Assembly (NCBI RefSeq): GCF_000982825.1
Contig: NZ_CP011047.1
Location: 434,001-498,000, forward strand
Direction: 5' to 3'
Source: Cronobacter sakazakii
Lineage (GTDB): Bacteria; Pseudomonadota; Gammaproteobacteria; Enterobacterales; Enterobacteriaceae
Length of the DNA: 64,000 nucleotides
Below are positions 28,690 through 38,662 of the stretch, one piece after another. A program made the position numbers and the translations under genes. Below the pieces are notes generated by a model. That model saw only the letters and a program-made list of their open reading frames with translations, ran no database searches and had not been told where the DNA came from. Numbering within the stretch: position 1 is the first letter of the stretch; each line of letters starts with the position of its first letter.

Positions 28690-29191
28690 TTATTGATAGT
28701 GTTTTATGTTCAGATAATGCCCGATGACTTTGTCATGCAGCTCCACCGATTTTGTGAGCGACAGCGACTTCCGTCCCAGCCGTGCCAGGTGCTGCCTCAG
28801 ATTCAGGTTATGCCGCTCAATTCGCTGCGTATATCGCTTGCTGATTACGTGCAGCTTTCCCTTCAGGCGGGATTCATACAGCGGCCAGCCATCCGTCATC
28901 CATATCACCACGTCAAAGGGTGACAGCAGGCTCATAAGACGCCCCAGCGTCGCCATAGTGCGTTCACCGAATACGTGCGCAAACCGTCTTCCGGAGCCTG
29001 TCATACGCGTAAAACAGCCAGCGCTGGCGCGATTTAGCCCCGACGTATCCCCACTGTTCGTCCATTTCCGCGCAGACGATGACGTCACTGCCCGGCTGTA
29101 TGCGCGAGGTTACCGACTGCGGCCTGAGTTTTTTAAGTGACGTAAAATCGTGTTGAGGCCAACGCCCATAATGCGGGCGGTTGCCCGGCAT
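28690..29191 (-). pseudogene. insB: IS1 insB, frameshifted
   Basis: Same 2-bp loss as in copy 1 (CGTGCGCAAACCGTC where the intact copy reads CGTGCGCAACAACCGTC). The first part (29191-28964) and the DDE part (to 28690) are in different frames. The shared mutation shows that copies 1 and 2 descend from one defective IS1. Confidence 0.92.
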
Positions 29192-29385
29192 CCAACGCCA
29201 TTCATGGCCATATCAATGATTTTCTGGTGCGTACCGGGTTGAGAAGCGGTGTAAGTGAACTGCAGTTGCCATGTTTTACGGCAGTGAGAGCAGAGATAGC
29301 GCTGATGTCCGGCGGTGCTTTTGCCGTTACGCACCACCCCGTCAGTAGCTGAACAGGAGGGACAGCTGATAGAAACAGAAGCCAC
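29110..29385 (-). CDS. insA: IS1 InsA
   Basis: 91-aa InsA, identical in sequence to the copy 1 product (CPSC/CSHC zinc-finger pairs, [18 protein letters not shown]). Without a working insB it can act only as a repressor and end-binding protein for IS1. Confidence 0.92.
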
Positions 29386-29550
29386 TGGAGCACCTCAAAA
29401 ACACCATCATACACTAAATCAGTAAGTTGGCAGCATCACCTGGCAGCTGAAAGTATGAATAATAACGCCCTGACAGGATATTTTATTGCACCCTGTCAAA
29501 AGTCATACATTCTTTCCCGGTTTTTGCTTTCTCATACCGGATAACTCTAT

Positions 29551-30684
29551 TTAAGGCTTAAGGATAACCTTCGTCCATCCTTCATCCCGCTCATCGAAGT
29601 GCTTATATCCGGCAGGAGCCTCTTCAAGCGAAAGACGATGAGAAATTATTTTGCCCGGACTGGCTTTATCGTGATGGATGAGGCGAGACAGCTGACGGTT
29701 ATAGGCCTTAACGTTCGCCTGGCCGGTACGGATTGCCTGTCCTTTAAACCAGAAACTCCCAAAATCAAATGGCATCTTACCCTCTCTGGCAAGCTCCGAT
29801 TCAGCCCCCGGATCCTGAGGAATAAAGACGCCAACCACACCAATTCCCCCGGTTGCTTTCGTCGACGCAACAAGACTGTTCATGGTGACAGAGTTATCTT
29901 CATGGCCATGTTTGTTACAGCACTGATAGCCAACACATTCGCAGCCACAATCCGTACCGCGTCCATCCGTCAGGTCGAGAATTTTTTGTACAGCTTCATC
30001 GCCAGTAGCATTGATGCCCGTCGCCCCCATTTTTTCAGCCAGAGCCAACCGGTCTGTGTGCGTATCAACCACAAACACCTGTGAAGCACCTTTAATGATC
30101 GCCGAATGAGCTGCCATCAAACCGACCGGCCCCGCGCCATAAATGGCCACGCTTTCACCAGGCTTCAATCCGGCAAGTTCTGTTGCATGCCAGCCGGTAG
30201 GAAAAATGTCAGAGAGCATCACATAATCATCTTCTTTTTCTGCCGCATCAGGGGGAAGAACAAGGCAGTTAAAGTCGGCAAATGGCACCCGAAGCAGTTC
30301 CGCCTGCCCCCCCTCCCAGGGACCCATTTCAGCAAAACCATAAGCTGCGCCTGCCGAACCCGGATTGGTAGTGAGACAAAAGCCGGTCAGACCTTTTTCA
30401 CAGTTTTCGCAAAAACCACATCCCACGTTAAACGGCAGACAAACATAGTCGCCCACCTTAATACGTTCAACGCCTGAGCCAATTTCGACCACTTCACCCA
30501 GGTTTTCGTGACCCAGAATCCGTCCCTGTTCAAAGCTGGTCCGGCCCTCATACATGTGCAAGTCCGACCCACAAATGTTGGTGGTGGTGATGCGGACGAG
30601 TACATCCGTGGGGCGGACAATTTTCGCATCCGGTACGTCTTTTACTTTTACATCATAAGGACCGTTGTAAATTACTGCTTTCAT
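29551..30684 (-). CDS. Zinc-dependent alcohol dehydrogenase, formaldehyde dehydrogenase-like
   Basis: 377-aa medium-chain dehydrogenase. The catalytic zinc ligands are in NICGSDLHMYEG and GHENLGEV, the structural zinc lobe is CGFCENCEKGLTGFC, and the NAD-binding motif is IYGAGPVGLMAA. The long insert with CECVGYQCCNKHGHEDN is typical of the glutathione-independent formaldehyde dehydrogenase (Pseudomonas FdhA-like) branch, though that enzyme is a little longer. I chose the ATG at 30684 with RBS AGGAGAAG; the frame is open 57 bp upstream. Probable role: oxidation or dismutation of formaldehyde or other small aldehydes. Confidence 0.85.
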   Translation of the reverse strand: MKAVIYNGPYDVKVKDVPDAKIVRPTDVLVRITTTNICGSDLHMYEGRTSFEQGRILGHENLGEVVEIGSGVERIKVGDYVCLPFNVGCGFCENCEKGLTGFCLTTNPGSAGAAYGFAEMGPWEGGQAELLRVPFADFNCLVLPPDAAEKEDDYVMLSDIFPTGWHATELAGLKPGESVAIYGAGPVGLMAAHSAIIKGASQVFVVDTHTDRLALAEKMGATGINATGDEAVQKILDLTDGRGTDCGCECVGYQCCNKHGHEDNSVTMNSLVASTKATGGIGVVGVFIPQDPGAESELAREGKMPFDFGSFWFKGQAIRTGQANVKAYNRQLSRLIHHDKASPGKIISHRLSLEEAPAGYKHFDERDEGWTKVILKP

Positions 30685-30843
30685 GATCTTCTCCTTCTTG
30701 CGTGCGGAAAGGAAATGCTGCCCGGCGGATTGGGGTATCAATCGAGTTTAGCTGCCATAACAGATCTCGCGATCGGCGAAAGGACGATTAGGATGTTTCT
30801 TAACTAAGTGCATTGAAGTCTGTAAGACAGGTACTTACCGATG

Positions 30844-30901
30844 AAGGCTGCCTGGAAAACGTAAAAACATCACACGTTAATCCGGTTTTTTTAAGCAGGC
30901 A
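30844..30901 (+). repeat. Degenerate Tn3-type transposon end
   Basis: Aligns over more than 50 bp with the end at 21166: GCCTGGAAAACG corresponds to GCTTGGAAAACG, CACACGTTAATCC to CCTACGTTAAGCC, followed by the same T-run and GAGC/AAGC. Similarity continues into the flank (GGACAGCTTTGAGCGA versus GGGCAGCTATGAGCGA). Same orientation as the other copies. Confidence 0.65.
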
Positions 30902-31096
30902 GGGGATTACGGACAGCTTTGAGCGAGAAGCGGATAAAGTAAATCTATCTCATTTCTGCATTGTGCCAGAAGTAGACATAGGTGAATTAGGTAACCCTAG
31001 AGATGCACTTTGAATCAATGATATGAAATGCTGAAAAGGTTATTAACTAATTCAAAATTTGAATAATCAGTTATCTCTTCCATGCTTAATACGTAA

Positions 31097-31108
31097 CCTT
31101 AGCTAAGG
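31097..31108. promoter_or_regulatory. 12-bp palindrome overlapping the RBS
   Basis: CCTTAGCTAAGG is perfectly symmetric, and its right arm supplies the ribosome-binding AAGGAG of the next gene. It may be chance, or an operator or RNA fold. Confidence 0.35.
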
Positions 31109-31115
31109 AGAAATT

Positions 31116-31442
31116 ATGTTAGACGAATACAAAAAATGCATCGAAGCCTGTTATCTATGTGCAACGGCATGTGATAACTGTGCGGCTTCGTGTCTCGACG
31201 AAGAGAATCTGGAGATGATGCGCGAGTGCATAAAACTGGATATGCAGTGTGCAAATATCTGCCGTCTTGCAGCTCAATTCATGACACTAAATAGCGGGTC
31301 TGCCCAGGATCTTTGCCGTCTTTGCGCTGATGTTTGTCAGAAGTGCGGTGACGAGTGTGGAAAGCATGAACATGACCATTGTCAGGATTGCTCAAGCGCT
31401 TGTCATCACTGCGCCGAACAATGCAGAAAGATGGCCGCCTGA
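31116..31442 (+). CDS. Cys-rich four-helix copper-storage-like protein
   Basis: 108-aa protein with 19 cysteines, many in CxxC/CxxxC spacing on predicted helices (C8, C12, C15, C19, C22, C26; then C67, C70, C74, C77, C81; then C89, C92, C96, C99, C103). This is the pattern of the DUF326/Csp family, whose four-helix bundles hold many Cu(I) ions. No signal peptide, so it resembles the cytosolic Csp3 type. A His-rich loop (KHEHDHC) lies between the last helices. RBS AAGGAG. A terminator follows. It stands alone, with no copper pump nearby except rclA far upstream in the same island. Confidence 0.85.
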   Translation: MLDEYKKCIEACYLCATACDNCAASCLDEENLEMMRECIKLDMQCANICRLAAQFMTLNSGSAQDLCRLCADVCQKCGDECGKHEHDHCQDCSSACHHCAEQCRKMAA

Positions 31443-31460
31443 GAAAAACTCAAATTACCA

Positions 31461-31482
31461 AACCCGCTTCGGCGGGGTTTTA
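31461..31482 (+). terminator. Terminator after the Cys-rich protein
   Basis: AACCCGC-TTCG-GCGGGGTT stem-loop followed by TTTATA, 19 bp after the stop codon. Confidence 0.8.
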
Positions 31483-31849
31483 TATTCCCGGTAATAAGTC
31501 GTAGAAGGATGAGATAGATGAGTTTAAGAGTACGGGCGGGAAATAGATCTACTCGAAAGTACTAGCCTCAATGACAAATTCTGGCACAGATTATTTGATT
31601 GGCTCAATGTCCGTTTTCGCTGACAGCGGACTGCACCCCGCCGGGGTGACCGCTTCGTGCCAGAATTGGACGTTTCCAAAATCTGCATGCACTAATCGGT
31701 GGAGAGCAGATCTCACTGCATAGCCATGCAGACGCGCAGAAATCATCAGGGGCGTTTTTCAGGGGTTGGGGCAGGAAAGGTGCCGGAAACAGGCGGGAGG
31801 CCGCAGAAACGTGCTGAGGGCGCCTGCGGCGGCGCGCCCAAGGGTTGTT
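31483..31849. other. Region without recognisable gene
   Basis: About 370 bp with no supported gene. It has a GC-rich part near 31620-31670 (hairpin-forming CCCCGCCGGGG) and another near 31820, and leads into a LysR fragment, so it is probably recombined debris. Confidence 0.5.
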
Positions 31850-32503
31850 ATGTTTAATATGGCAGAACTTTCCTGTCGCTATCATTTTGACGTCCGCTAT
31901 TCGCTCATAGATATGCCTGTCGCGTTTGCGGCTTTACTTGTTATACCCAACCTGCCTGATTTTTATCGCCAGCATCCCGGAATTGAAATTATCCTGAGCA
32001 GCTCAGACCGCCGACGGAATATGCTGCATGATGGCCTGGACTGCATACTGAGGGTAGGGGAGCTGGACGATGGCGACTATATCGCAAAGAAGGTGGGAAC
32101 CGTTAAAATGACGACCTGCGCCAGTCCTGCGTATCTTGATCAACACGGCACCCCGGAAACAATGGACGAGTTGCAGCAGCATCAGGCCGTCAACTGGATT
32201 AACAGCAGCAACAGACAAGTTATGCCCTGGACATTCGGGACGTCAGAGGGCTCCACCGAAATTGAACTTCCAGGCAGGCTTGTCGTGGATAACTCAGAAG
32301 CCTACATTGCAGCAGGCCTGGCGGGGCTGGGAATACTACAGGGCATGAATATTTTTTTGCAGCCTTATCTCGATCGCGGGCTGTTGGTAGAGGTTCTGCC
32401 AGATAATCCGTCCCCGAATCGCAAACTGTAACTTCTGTATCCGCACCGCCATCTCTCCCGAAAAGTACGGGCGTTTACCGACTGGCTGGAAAGTTTATTG
32501 TAA
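31850..32503 (+). pseudogene. LysR-type regulator, C-terminal part only
   Basis: Effector-binding domain of a LysR regulator: from IDMPVAFAALLVIPNLPDFY through DCILRVGELDDGDYIAKKVG and LGILQGMNIFLQPYLDRG. The N-terminal DNA-binding domain is missing, replaced by unrelated sequence (MFNMAELSCRYHFDVRYS). A TAA at 32429 interrupts the end (NRKL, then in frame LLYPHRHLSRKVRAFTDWLE to the stop at 32503). So the gene is both truncated and carries a nonsense change. Confidence 0.8.
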
Positions 32504-32544
32504 ACGCCTGGGGGCCTGCAGCCTGCTGGTACGTGCGCTGCCTT

Positions 32545-33204
32545 TTATCGGCCCGCCAGCTTCTGTATGGCTTCACGGACAGGAGCATCGCCAGACGTCA
32601 GCTCAATGATGACGCGGCTGACGGCAGGTTGCTCAATGAGTTCAGCCAGCGTAGCCGCCACGTCATCACGGGGCACGTTACCATACGGGATGGCCAGGCC
32701 GGCACGTACATAACCCGTACCAGTCTTATCCTGCAGCGCGCCGGGGCGCAGGATCACCCAGTCAAGCTCGCTTTGTGCTAGTTCCACATCGGCCATTTTT
32801 TTAACACGCATATAATTTTCGAATGATTCAGAAGTGGTTTCTCCCCGTGCGGACTCCGGGAATGCAGAAACGAGCAGAAAGCGAGACACACCGGCACTGA
32901 GGGCGGCAGCTACCGACTTTTTCAGCCCTTCGCCGTCGACCGCATTGGTCATCTCCTGCCCCCCCTTACCGCCGGCACCGGCAGTAAACACCACTGTATC
33001 ACTACCTGCAAAGTGCATCGCCAGCGCAGCTGCATCCAGCTCTGTCAGGCTCCCACTGACGGGCTCAGCACCCAGCTCGCCTAGCAATGCCTGCTGCTCT
33101 GGCTTACGGTAGAGGGCACGAACAGCATGCCCCCTTCCTGAAAGGATCCTGCACAGACGCTGGCCGATTTTGCCTGCACCACCGATAATGAAAACATGAA
33201 CCAC
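32545..33204 (-). CDS. NAD(P)-binding atypical short-chain reductase
   Basis: 219-aa protein of the NmrA/atypical SDR type. The glycine motif is GGAGKIGQRL at residues 8-17, followed by DTVVFTAGAGGKGG and the YMRVKKMADVELAQS active-site-like segment (Y...K). It resembles NAD(P)H-binding flavin/quinone reductase-like proteins; no substrate can be assigned. ATG preceded by AAGGAGAC. The adjacent LysR fragment converges on it, and the AraC-type gene further right has the same direction. Confidence 0.8.
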   Translation of the reverse strand: MVHVFIIGGAGKIGQRLCRILSGRGHAVRALYRKPEQQALLGELGAEPVSGSLTELDAAALAMHFAGSDTVVFTAGAGGKGGQEMTNAVDGEGLKKSVAAALSAGVSRFLLVSAFPESARGETTSESFENYMRVKKMADVELAQSELDWVILRPGALQDKTGTGYVRAGLAIPYGNVPRDDVAATLAELIEQPAVSRVIIELTSGDAPVREAIQKLAGR

Positions 33205-33498
33205 AGTTGTCTCCTTCTGGGGTTATGATGTGTCCGAAATTATAACCTGACATCAGGTCAGTTCCTTTGAGCCTGACCGATTGCACTGCATGCTGCTGCC
33301 AGCACCAGACAGCTGGTCAGATACTCAGTTGTTCTTATAGCTGAGAACAACAGCCGTACCGATTTAGCTCTCCCGTCACGATGAGAACTCCTGAACCGGT
33401 TACACGCAATGCCGGCCAATATCTTCCGTTATATTCGAAAGATCCACGCAAGTTACTGAAGTGCGAGGGACGCAATGTGTACCTTGAACGAACTGAAG

Positions 33499-34341
33499 TC
33501 AGCGGAACCCTGAAGGTTCGATTCCATAGCGTTCAGAAAACTGCCTGCTGAAGCTCGATACTGAATTGTAACCCACCCGCCCCGCGACCGTTTTTACCGG
33601 CAGCGTCGATGTCATCAGCAGGCGGAGAGCCTCCGCGATACGTGCATCGGCGATAACTGAGCGTAAGCTGGTTGACTCACTGGCCAGGTGGCGCCGAAGC
33701 GTGGGGCCACTGAGTCCCGTCAGATCTTCAATTTCAGCAGCACTCCAGGGATGAGCCGGTTTGTCCGCTACCATCTGACGGATTTTCATGGCCAGACTTG
33801 GCTGCCGGGCTCGCAGCAAAGCATGGTATCCCATGCCATAAAGCCAGAGCACCACTTCAACCATGGCGTGCAGGGAAAGCGGACGCTTCCCTTCCCGCAT
33901 TGCGGCTGTCCAGCGGTTAAGGGGTGAAAGAAGAGCTGATACGGAAATGGCTGCGATGCTGCCGGTGTCCTGTGGTGGTGGTGCGGCAAGTAACAGCCTG
34001 GCTGCTTCAAGCTGTTCCTCCGCGAGCACCACGCTCAGGGCGACAAACTCACCACTTTGTTCTGAAGGGGCATATTCTATATCGATGCTACGGGCATTCG
34101 GGACGACCATAATCTCGCCCGGGATCACCCGGTGCCATTTCTCATTTTCACGATACCGGAATTCTCCTTCCAGCGGGAAGGAAAGGGTCGCACCTTCCAC
34201 CTCGAACTTCTTTACCTGATGCGTCTGTTCTGCGCGAAGGCAATCGCAGGGAAGTGGAAAACGGGAGCGTGCCAGGGTAAGAAGCTCAGCGAGGAGATCA
34301 TCAACGGGAGAATCGGAAAAGCTGACTGTTTGCATATTCAT
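33499..34341 (-). CDS. AraC-family transcriptional regulator
   Basis: 280-aa regulator. The N-terminal part is a cupin-like sensing domain (GATLSFPLEGEFRYRENEKW, PGEIMVVPNARSIDI). The C-terminal part holds the two helix-turn-helix motifs: WSAAEIEDLTGLSGPTLRRHL and LPVKTVAGRVGYNSVSSFSRQF with the end ERYGIEPSGFR. Target genes are unknown; the neighbouring reductase or transporter are candidates. Complete, unlike several neighbouring regulators. About 290 bp without a gene separate it from the reductase at 32545-33204. Confidence 0.88.
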   Translation of the reverse strand: MNMQTVSFSDSPVDDLLAELLTLARSRFPLPCDCLRAEQTHQVKKFEVEGATLSFPLEGEFRYRENEKWHRVIPGEIMVVPNARSIDIEYAPSEQSGEFVALSVVLAEEQLEAARLLLAAPPPQDTGSIAAISVSALLSPLNRWTAAMREGKRPLSLHAMVEVVLWLYGMGYHALLRARQPSLAMKIRQMVADKPAHPWSAAEIEDLTGLSGPTLRRHLASESTSLRSVIADARIAEALRLLMTSTLPVKTVAGRVGYNSVSSFSRQFSERYGIEPSGFR

Positions 34342-34410
34342 CCGGAATTTGACTTTGACCGCTATTATACGTCGCCATATACAAAAGCATACAGCGACGC
34401 GTGCGGTTGT

Positions 34411-35288
34411 CTATTCCCGGATGACAAAAATCAGGCCGATTATAGTTACTGCCATACCCACAAGCATAGGCAATGTAATGGCCTCTCCAAACAGCAACCA
34501 CGCTTCAGCTGCCGTGAGAATGGGAACCAGGTAAAAGTAAGTAGCGACTTTGGTTGCTTCACCGCTTCGTATCATAAAAATCAGCAACATAATCGCCAGA
34601 ACCGATACGCCAATAACCAGCCAGCCCAGACCCAGCGCAAATGATAAGCTCCACTGCGTCGGAGCAGATTCGAACATCAGGCTAATTGCACCCATCGATA
34701 TTGTCAAAGTGACGTACTGTAAAAACGTGTTCGCAAAGATATGTCCATCTCCCTGAGCACGGCGCTGATAAAGCGCTCCGATCGTTACGCCAAATAACCC
34801 CAGCATGACCGACCCAAAAGCCACAGGATCCAGTGCAAAACTATGCTGCCCTGGCGATAGCACCAAGAAAACGCCCGCAAAGCCAATCGCAATACCCAGC
34901 CATTTCCGGGGATGCAGGGACTGACGGTGCATGAGTGAAACCAGTATTGCAGTCAGTACCGGCTGCAGGCCGGTGATGAGCGCCGCAATGCCTGACGGCA
35001 TGCCACGATGGATGGCATAAAAGCATCCGCCCAGAAAGAAGCTCTGCAGGAAAAGTCCGACAATCAGGTTGCGAACCATTCCTCTGCCGGACGGAAAACG
35101 GGCCCTGAACCCCAGTGTAAGCAGCAGAAGGACCAGACAGGAAAATGCGCCACGCAGGAATAAAAGATGAAACGGCGCGCTGTACTGCACGGTAAATTTG
35201 GCTGCGACAAACCCTGACTCCAGAGGAATACAAAAAGCCAGGGCGCAAGAGTAATGAGCCATTTTTTTTGTGAGGCAGTGATATTCAT
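34411..35288 (-). pseudogene. EamA/DMT-family transporter, frameshifted near the N-terminus
   Basis: Drug/metabolite transporter with ten hydrophobic segments in two EamA repeats. The natural start is at 35288 (MNITASQKKWLITLAPWLFVFLWS). A one-base loss near 35214 shifts the frame just before GFVAAKFTVQYSAPFHLLFLRG, which continues intact to the stop at 34411 (ending MAVTIIGLIFVIRE). The first membrane helix is thus separated from the rest. A start within the second frame (35262) would yield 283 aa without a proper first helix. Confidence 0.82.
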
Positions 35289-35371
35289 AGTATTGCAGGT
35301 GGGTTCTTGTCGGGCGATATGAAAGGGGATCTCTTCCCGGTCACTATTGTGTGCACCGGGAAGGAAGGTGA

Positions 35372-36247
35372 TCAGACTGCGGGTGACCACAGGTCGTAAT
35401 TCAGTGCGAAGCTGTTACCTTCACGGATAACCTTACCGGTAGTAGGCAGGTTGAAGTGCATACCACTGACAGCCAGGTTATCGCTCGCTGCGCGGTCAAG
35501 CACTTTGCTACGGATGGCCGCCGCCGCCGCAGGATCGCTGTCGAACGCGATAGTAACGTCAGGCTGAGCAACCTGAATGTGTGGGAAGTGAACAATATCA
35601 CCCCAGATGAGCAGCGACTCTTTTTCATCACCCAGCAGATAACCGGTATGTCCTGGCGTATGGCCGAACAGCGGTACAGTCTGAATACCTGGTAAAATCG
35701 CTTCCTCGCGGAATGGCACCAGTTTGTCGTCATAAGCGCTGAAGGCGTTCCTTGCTACTTCAAAGAACGGCTTGAATGCGTCAGGCGCGCCAGCGGAAAT
35801 GGTTTCATCACGCCAGAAAGCGAGTTCTTTCTCATGCACAAACAACTGCTGAACATTGCGGAAAACGGGAGTCTGCAGGGGGCCTGCAAGCCCGCCGATA
35901 TGGTCAGGATGCGCGTGAGTCAGGAGAAGGGTATCAATCTGAAGCGGGTCAATGCCTGCCGCGGCCAGGGCTACCTGAAGCCGACCGCCCCAGCCATTAA
36001 TACCTCCGGCACCACTGTCAATCAGGATGGTTCGCTCAGGCGTCTGGATAACGTAGACGTTGATATTAATACGGGGTACTGCTGGCACACCGCGCTTCTG
36101 CAGTAAATCCTCGGCACGTGAGCCGTCAATACCAGACAGCAGCTCAAAAGATACGTCCAGATAGCCATCACTCAGCATGGTCACAGTCATGTCACCTACT
36201 TTTTTGCGATTGATAGCCGGGGCCTGCCAGTTCAGTTGTGAAGTCAT
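35372..36247 (-). CDS. Metallo-beta-lactamase-fold hydrolase
   Basis: 291-aa MBL-fold enzyme. The metal-binding motif is LLLTHAHPDHIGG, later ligands are in LFGHTPGHTGYLL, the Asp in LIWGDIVHFPH, and the last His in VSGMHFNLPTTG. No signal peptide, so cytoplasmic. The family includes lactonases, glyoxalase II-like and quorum-quenching enzymes; substrate unknown. It lies 83 bp upstream of the transporter in the same direction and 82 bp downstream of a broken LysR gene. Complete. Confidence 0.88.
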   Translation of the reverse strand: MTSQLNWQAPAINRKKVGDMTVTMLSDGYLDVSFELLSGIDGSRAEDLLQKRGVPAVPRININVYVIQTPERTILIDSGAGGINGWGGRLQVALAAAGIDPLQIDTLLLTHAHPDHIGGLAGPLQTPVFRNVQQLFVHEKELAFWRDETISAGAPDAFKPFFEVARNAFSAYDDKLVPFREEAILPGIQTVPLFGHTPGHTGYLLGDEKESLLIWGDIVHFPHIQVAQPDVTIAFDSDPAAAAAIRSKVLDRAASDNLAVSGMHFNLPTTGKVIREGNSFALNYDLWSPAV

Positions 36248-36329
36248 ATTGGTCTCCGTTACGATTAGAGGTCATCAGGTTTTACTTTAGCAATAGTAAC
36301 GAAATTTCTGGTTCGAACTGCTCATCCTG

Positions 36330-37266
36330 CTACGTAAACCGCTCATTCTTAAAATCCGGAGCACAGCAGGTTATATTGCTTTTGCCTTTCTCATGTAAGG
36401 TGTCGGTATTATCTTTACCGGAGCCTGTAATGGACATTATTGGAATTATCATGTCGGCGGGAAAAGCCTCTGACCAGTCCTCAAGCACCCGACAATAGTG
36501 TCCCGCCTCAATCCCCGCCAGGGCAGAAGACTCCGGCAGGTAGGCCAGGCCGTAGCCATCTTTTACTGCATGAAGCATTGGATAAATGCTTGAAAAAGTA
36601 AGCTGCCCGTCCACTTTTTTCACAATATTCTCCCCCTGCCTGACAAATTCCCAGCCATACAGCGGGCCTGTGGGTGACAGACGTATATTGATGCAGTCAT
36701 GTTTTTCCAGCTGAGAGGGATGTAGCGGCAGACCTCTTTCTGCAAGATAGGTGGACGATCCAATGACGACAAACCGTATGTCCGGTGCGATTCGGACGGC
36801 CACCATATCCTTTAATATGTCATCACCAATTCGGACTCCGGCATCAAAATTGCCCTCAACAATGTCGACAAAACCGTTCTGCTGCGACATTTCCACCTTG
36901 ATATCCGAATATTTTTTTTAGTAACGGTGACAATCGTGGCCAGAGACATTCATGAATCATGTGATCTGATACCGTAAGTCTGACCAGCCCAGCCGGTGTA
37001 TGGCGCAGTCTCTGAAGAGCTGTCACGCCCGCTTCAATGCGCGCAAGACCGGGTTCAAGCGTCAGTAATAATTGTTTACCGGCTTCGGTGACAGCCACCC
37101 GCCTGGTTGTACGCATAAGTAACGGCATGCCAACGCGCTCCTCGAGACGACGTATCGTGTGTGAAAGCGTGGATGCCGAAATCCCGAGGCGGACAGCAGC
37201 CCGTGAAAAACTGCACTCCTGTGCTACTGCCATGAATGCAACATAGTCATTAAAATCGTGACGCAT
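36330..37266 (-). pseudogene. LysR-type regulator, frameshifted
   Basis: Starts at 37266 (MRHDFNDYVAFMAVAQECSF) with the helix-turn-helix FSRAAVRLGISASTLSHTIRRLEERVG. An extra A in the A-run near 36915 shifts the frame after LSPLLKK. The effector-binding half continues in the other frame (VEMSQQNGFVDIVEGNFDAGVR through ADMIIPIMS). It is divergent from the Old Yellow Enzyme gene, the usual position for its regulator. Confidence 0.85.
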
Positions 37267-37525
37267 ACCGTTCCCGTTCAGGATCTCCGATAACATTATC
37301 AGAACCATTTAGGTTCATGATGCCGATTCTGTGAGCCATCAGGCAACCCCCCGTTCCGCTCATCCGATCATAATTTTTATAAATCTAGATATTGGTAAAT
37401 CTCAATATGTGGAATAAAGTGTCGTGGTTCTGCGGCTACATCGGCCGAACGACGACATGCCAGGTCGTAAATGCTGAGACATGGCGTTTCAGTGATATTG
37501 AAAATTCGCTATATCAGGATATGTA

Positions 37526-38650
37526 ATGAAGACGAAAAACCTGTTCTCTCCCACCAGACTAGGTCCCTACACCCTGAAGAATCGTGTTGTACTTCCGCCT
37601 TTAACCCGCTCACGGAGCTCACAACCGGGTGATATTCCGAACGAACTGATGGCTGAATATTACGCACAGCGCAGCAGTGCCGGGTTTATGGTGACCGAAG
37701 GAACACAAATCGAACCTCGTGGGCAGGGTTATGCGTGGACCCCGGGGATCTACAGCTCACGGCAAGTGGAAGGCTGGAAGAAAGTGACGCGGGCAGTGCA
37801 TGAAAAAGAAGGCATCATTTTTGCCCAGCTCTGGCATGTCGGAAGAGTATCCCATAACTCCCTGCAGCCAGGTAACGCCTCGCCTGTCGCTCCGTCGGCG
37901 ATACCGGCAGGGGAAAACGTTAAGGTATTCATCGAAACCGGGCCGGGAGAGGGGGCGCTGGCTACCGCTTCCTGCCCCCGCGCACTGGAAAAAGAGGAAA
38001 TTAGTGAGATTGTCAGGATGTACGCCGGGGCAGCTCAGAACGCCCTTGATGCCGGTTTTGACGGTGTGGAAATTCACTGTGCAAATGGATACCTGGTTAA
38101 CCAGTTCATGTCATCCCATAGCAACAAAAGAGAGGATGAATATGGTGGCTCATTACATAACCGGCTGCGGTTTCTGCGCGAAGTGACGCAGGCTGTCGCT
38201 GATGTGGTCGGTAAAGACCGTGTGGGAGTCCGTTTTGCTCCGCTCTTTCAGACCACGGATGAAGTAAGGGTCTATCTTGGCCTGGTGGAAGATGATCCCC
38301 ATGAAACCTATACCGAAGCCGTTAAAATTCTTGAAGAAATCGGAATAGCCTATATTTCTCTTGCTGAAGCCGACTGGGATGATGCTCCCGAATTGCCTGA
38401 AGCATTCAGAGCTGAAGTCCGTAAATTATTCAGCGGTGTAATTATGTATGCCGGGCGATATACGCAAGAAAAAGCCGAACGGATTATCGGTGCTGGCTGG
38501 GGAGACATTATCGGATTTGGCCGCCCGTTCATAGCTAATCCGGATTTACCGCAGCGCCTTTATCATGAATGGCCACTGAATCCGGTCGATCCAACAACCA
38601 TGTATGGTGGAACGGCAAAAGGCTACACAGATTATCCCGCCTTTGGCTAA
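37526..38650 (+). CDS. Old Yellow Enzyme-family alkene reductase (NemA-like)
   Basis: 374-aa FMN ene-reductase that uses NAD(P)H to reduce electrophilic double bonds, nitro compounds or quinones. Features: LFSPTRLGPYTLKNRVVLPPLTRSR at the start, FAQLWHVGRVSH, the substrate-binding His/Asn in VEIHCANGYLVNQF, NKREDEYGGS, and the phosphate-binding end IIGFGRPFIANPDLP. Length is typical of NemA. RBS is weak. Divergent from a broken LysR gene. A hairpin follows at 38663. Confidence 0.92.
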   Translation: MKTKNLFSPTRLGPYTLKNRVVLPPLTRSRSSQPGDIPNELMAEYYAQRSSAGFMVTEGTQIEPRGQGYAWTPGIYSSRQVEGWKKVTRAVHEKEGIIFAQLWHVGRVSHNSLQPGNASPVAPSAIPAGENVKVFIETGPGEGALATASCPRALEKEEISEIVRMYAGAAQNALDAGFDGVEIHCANGYLVNQFMSSHSNKREDEYGGSLHNRLRFLREVTQAVADVVGKDRVGVRFAPLFQTTDEVRVYLGLVEDDPHETYTEAVKILEEIGIAYISLAEADWDDAPELPEAFRAEVRKLFSGVIMYAGRYTQEKAERIIGAGWGDIIGFGRPFIANPDLPQRLYHEWPLNPVDPTTMYGGTAKGYTDYPAFG

Positions 38651-38662
38651 CCATTCTTATGA

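Larger units (their letters stand above)
28675..29440 (-). mobile_element. IS1 copy 2, defective
   Basis: 766 bp with normal terminal repeats (GGTAATGACTCCAACTTATT at one end, TTGGCAGCATCACC at the other) but the same 2-bp insB deletion as copy 1. No target duplication (tgaaaaaag left, tggcagctg right), and lacA does not resume to the right, so this copy marks a deletion or a fusion point. Orientation is opposite to copy 1. Confidence 0.96.
30685..31115. other. Intergenic region with a decayed transposon end
   Basis: No gene seen in this stretch of about 430 bp. It contains the upstream region of the zinc dehydrogenase, the degenerate Tn3-type end at 30844, and just before the Cys-rich protein a small symmetric element (ATTCAAAATTTGAAT near 31051). 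Confidence 0.6.

Noticed and set aside
28675..29449. Target duplication around IS1 copy 2
   Set aside because: The adjoining 9-mers (tgaaaaaag and tggcagctg) do not match, nor do the outer flanks of copies 1 and 2.
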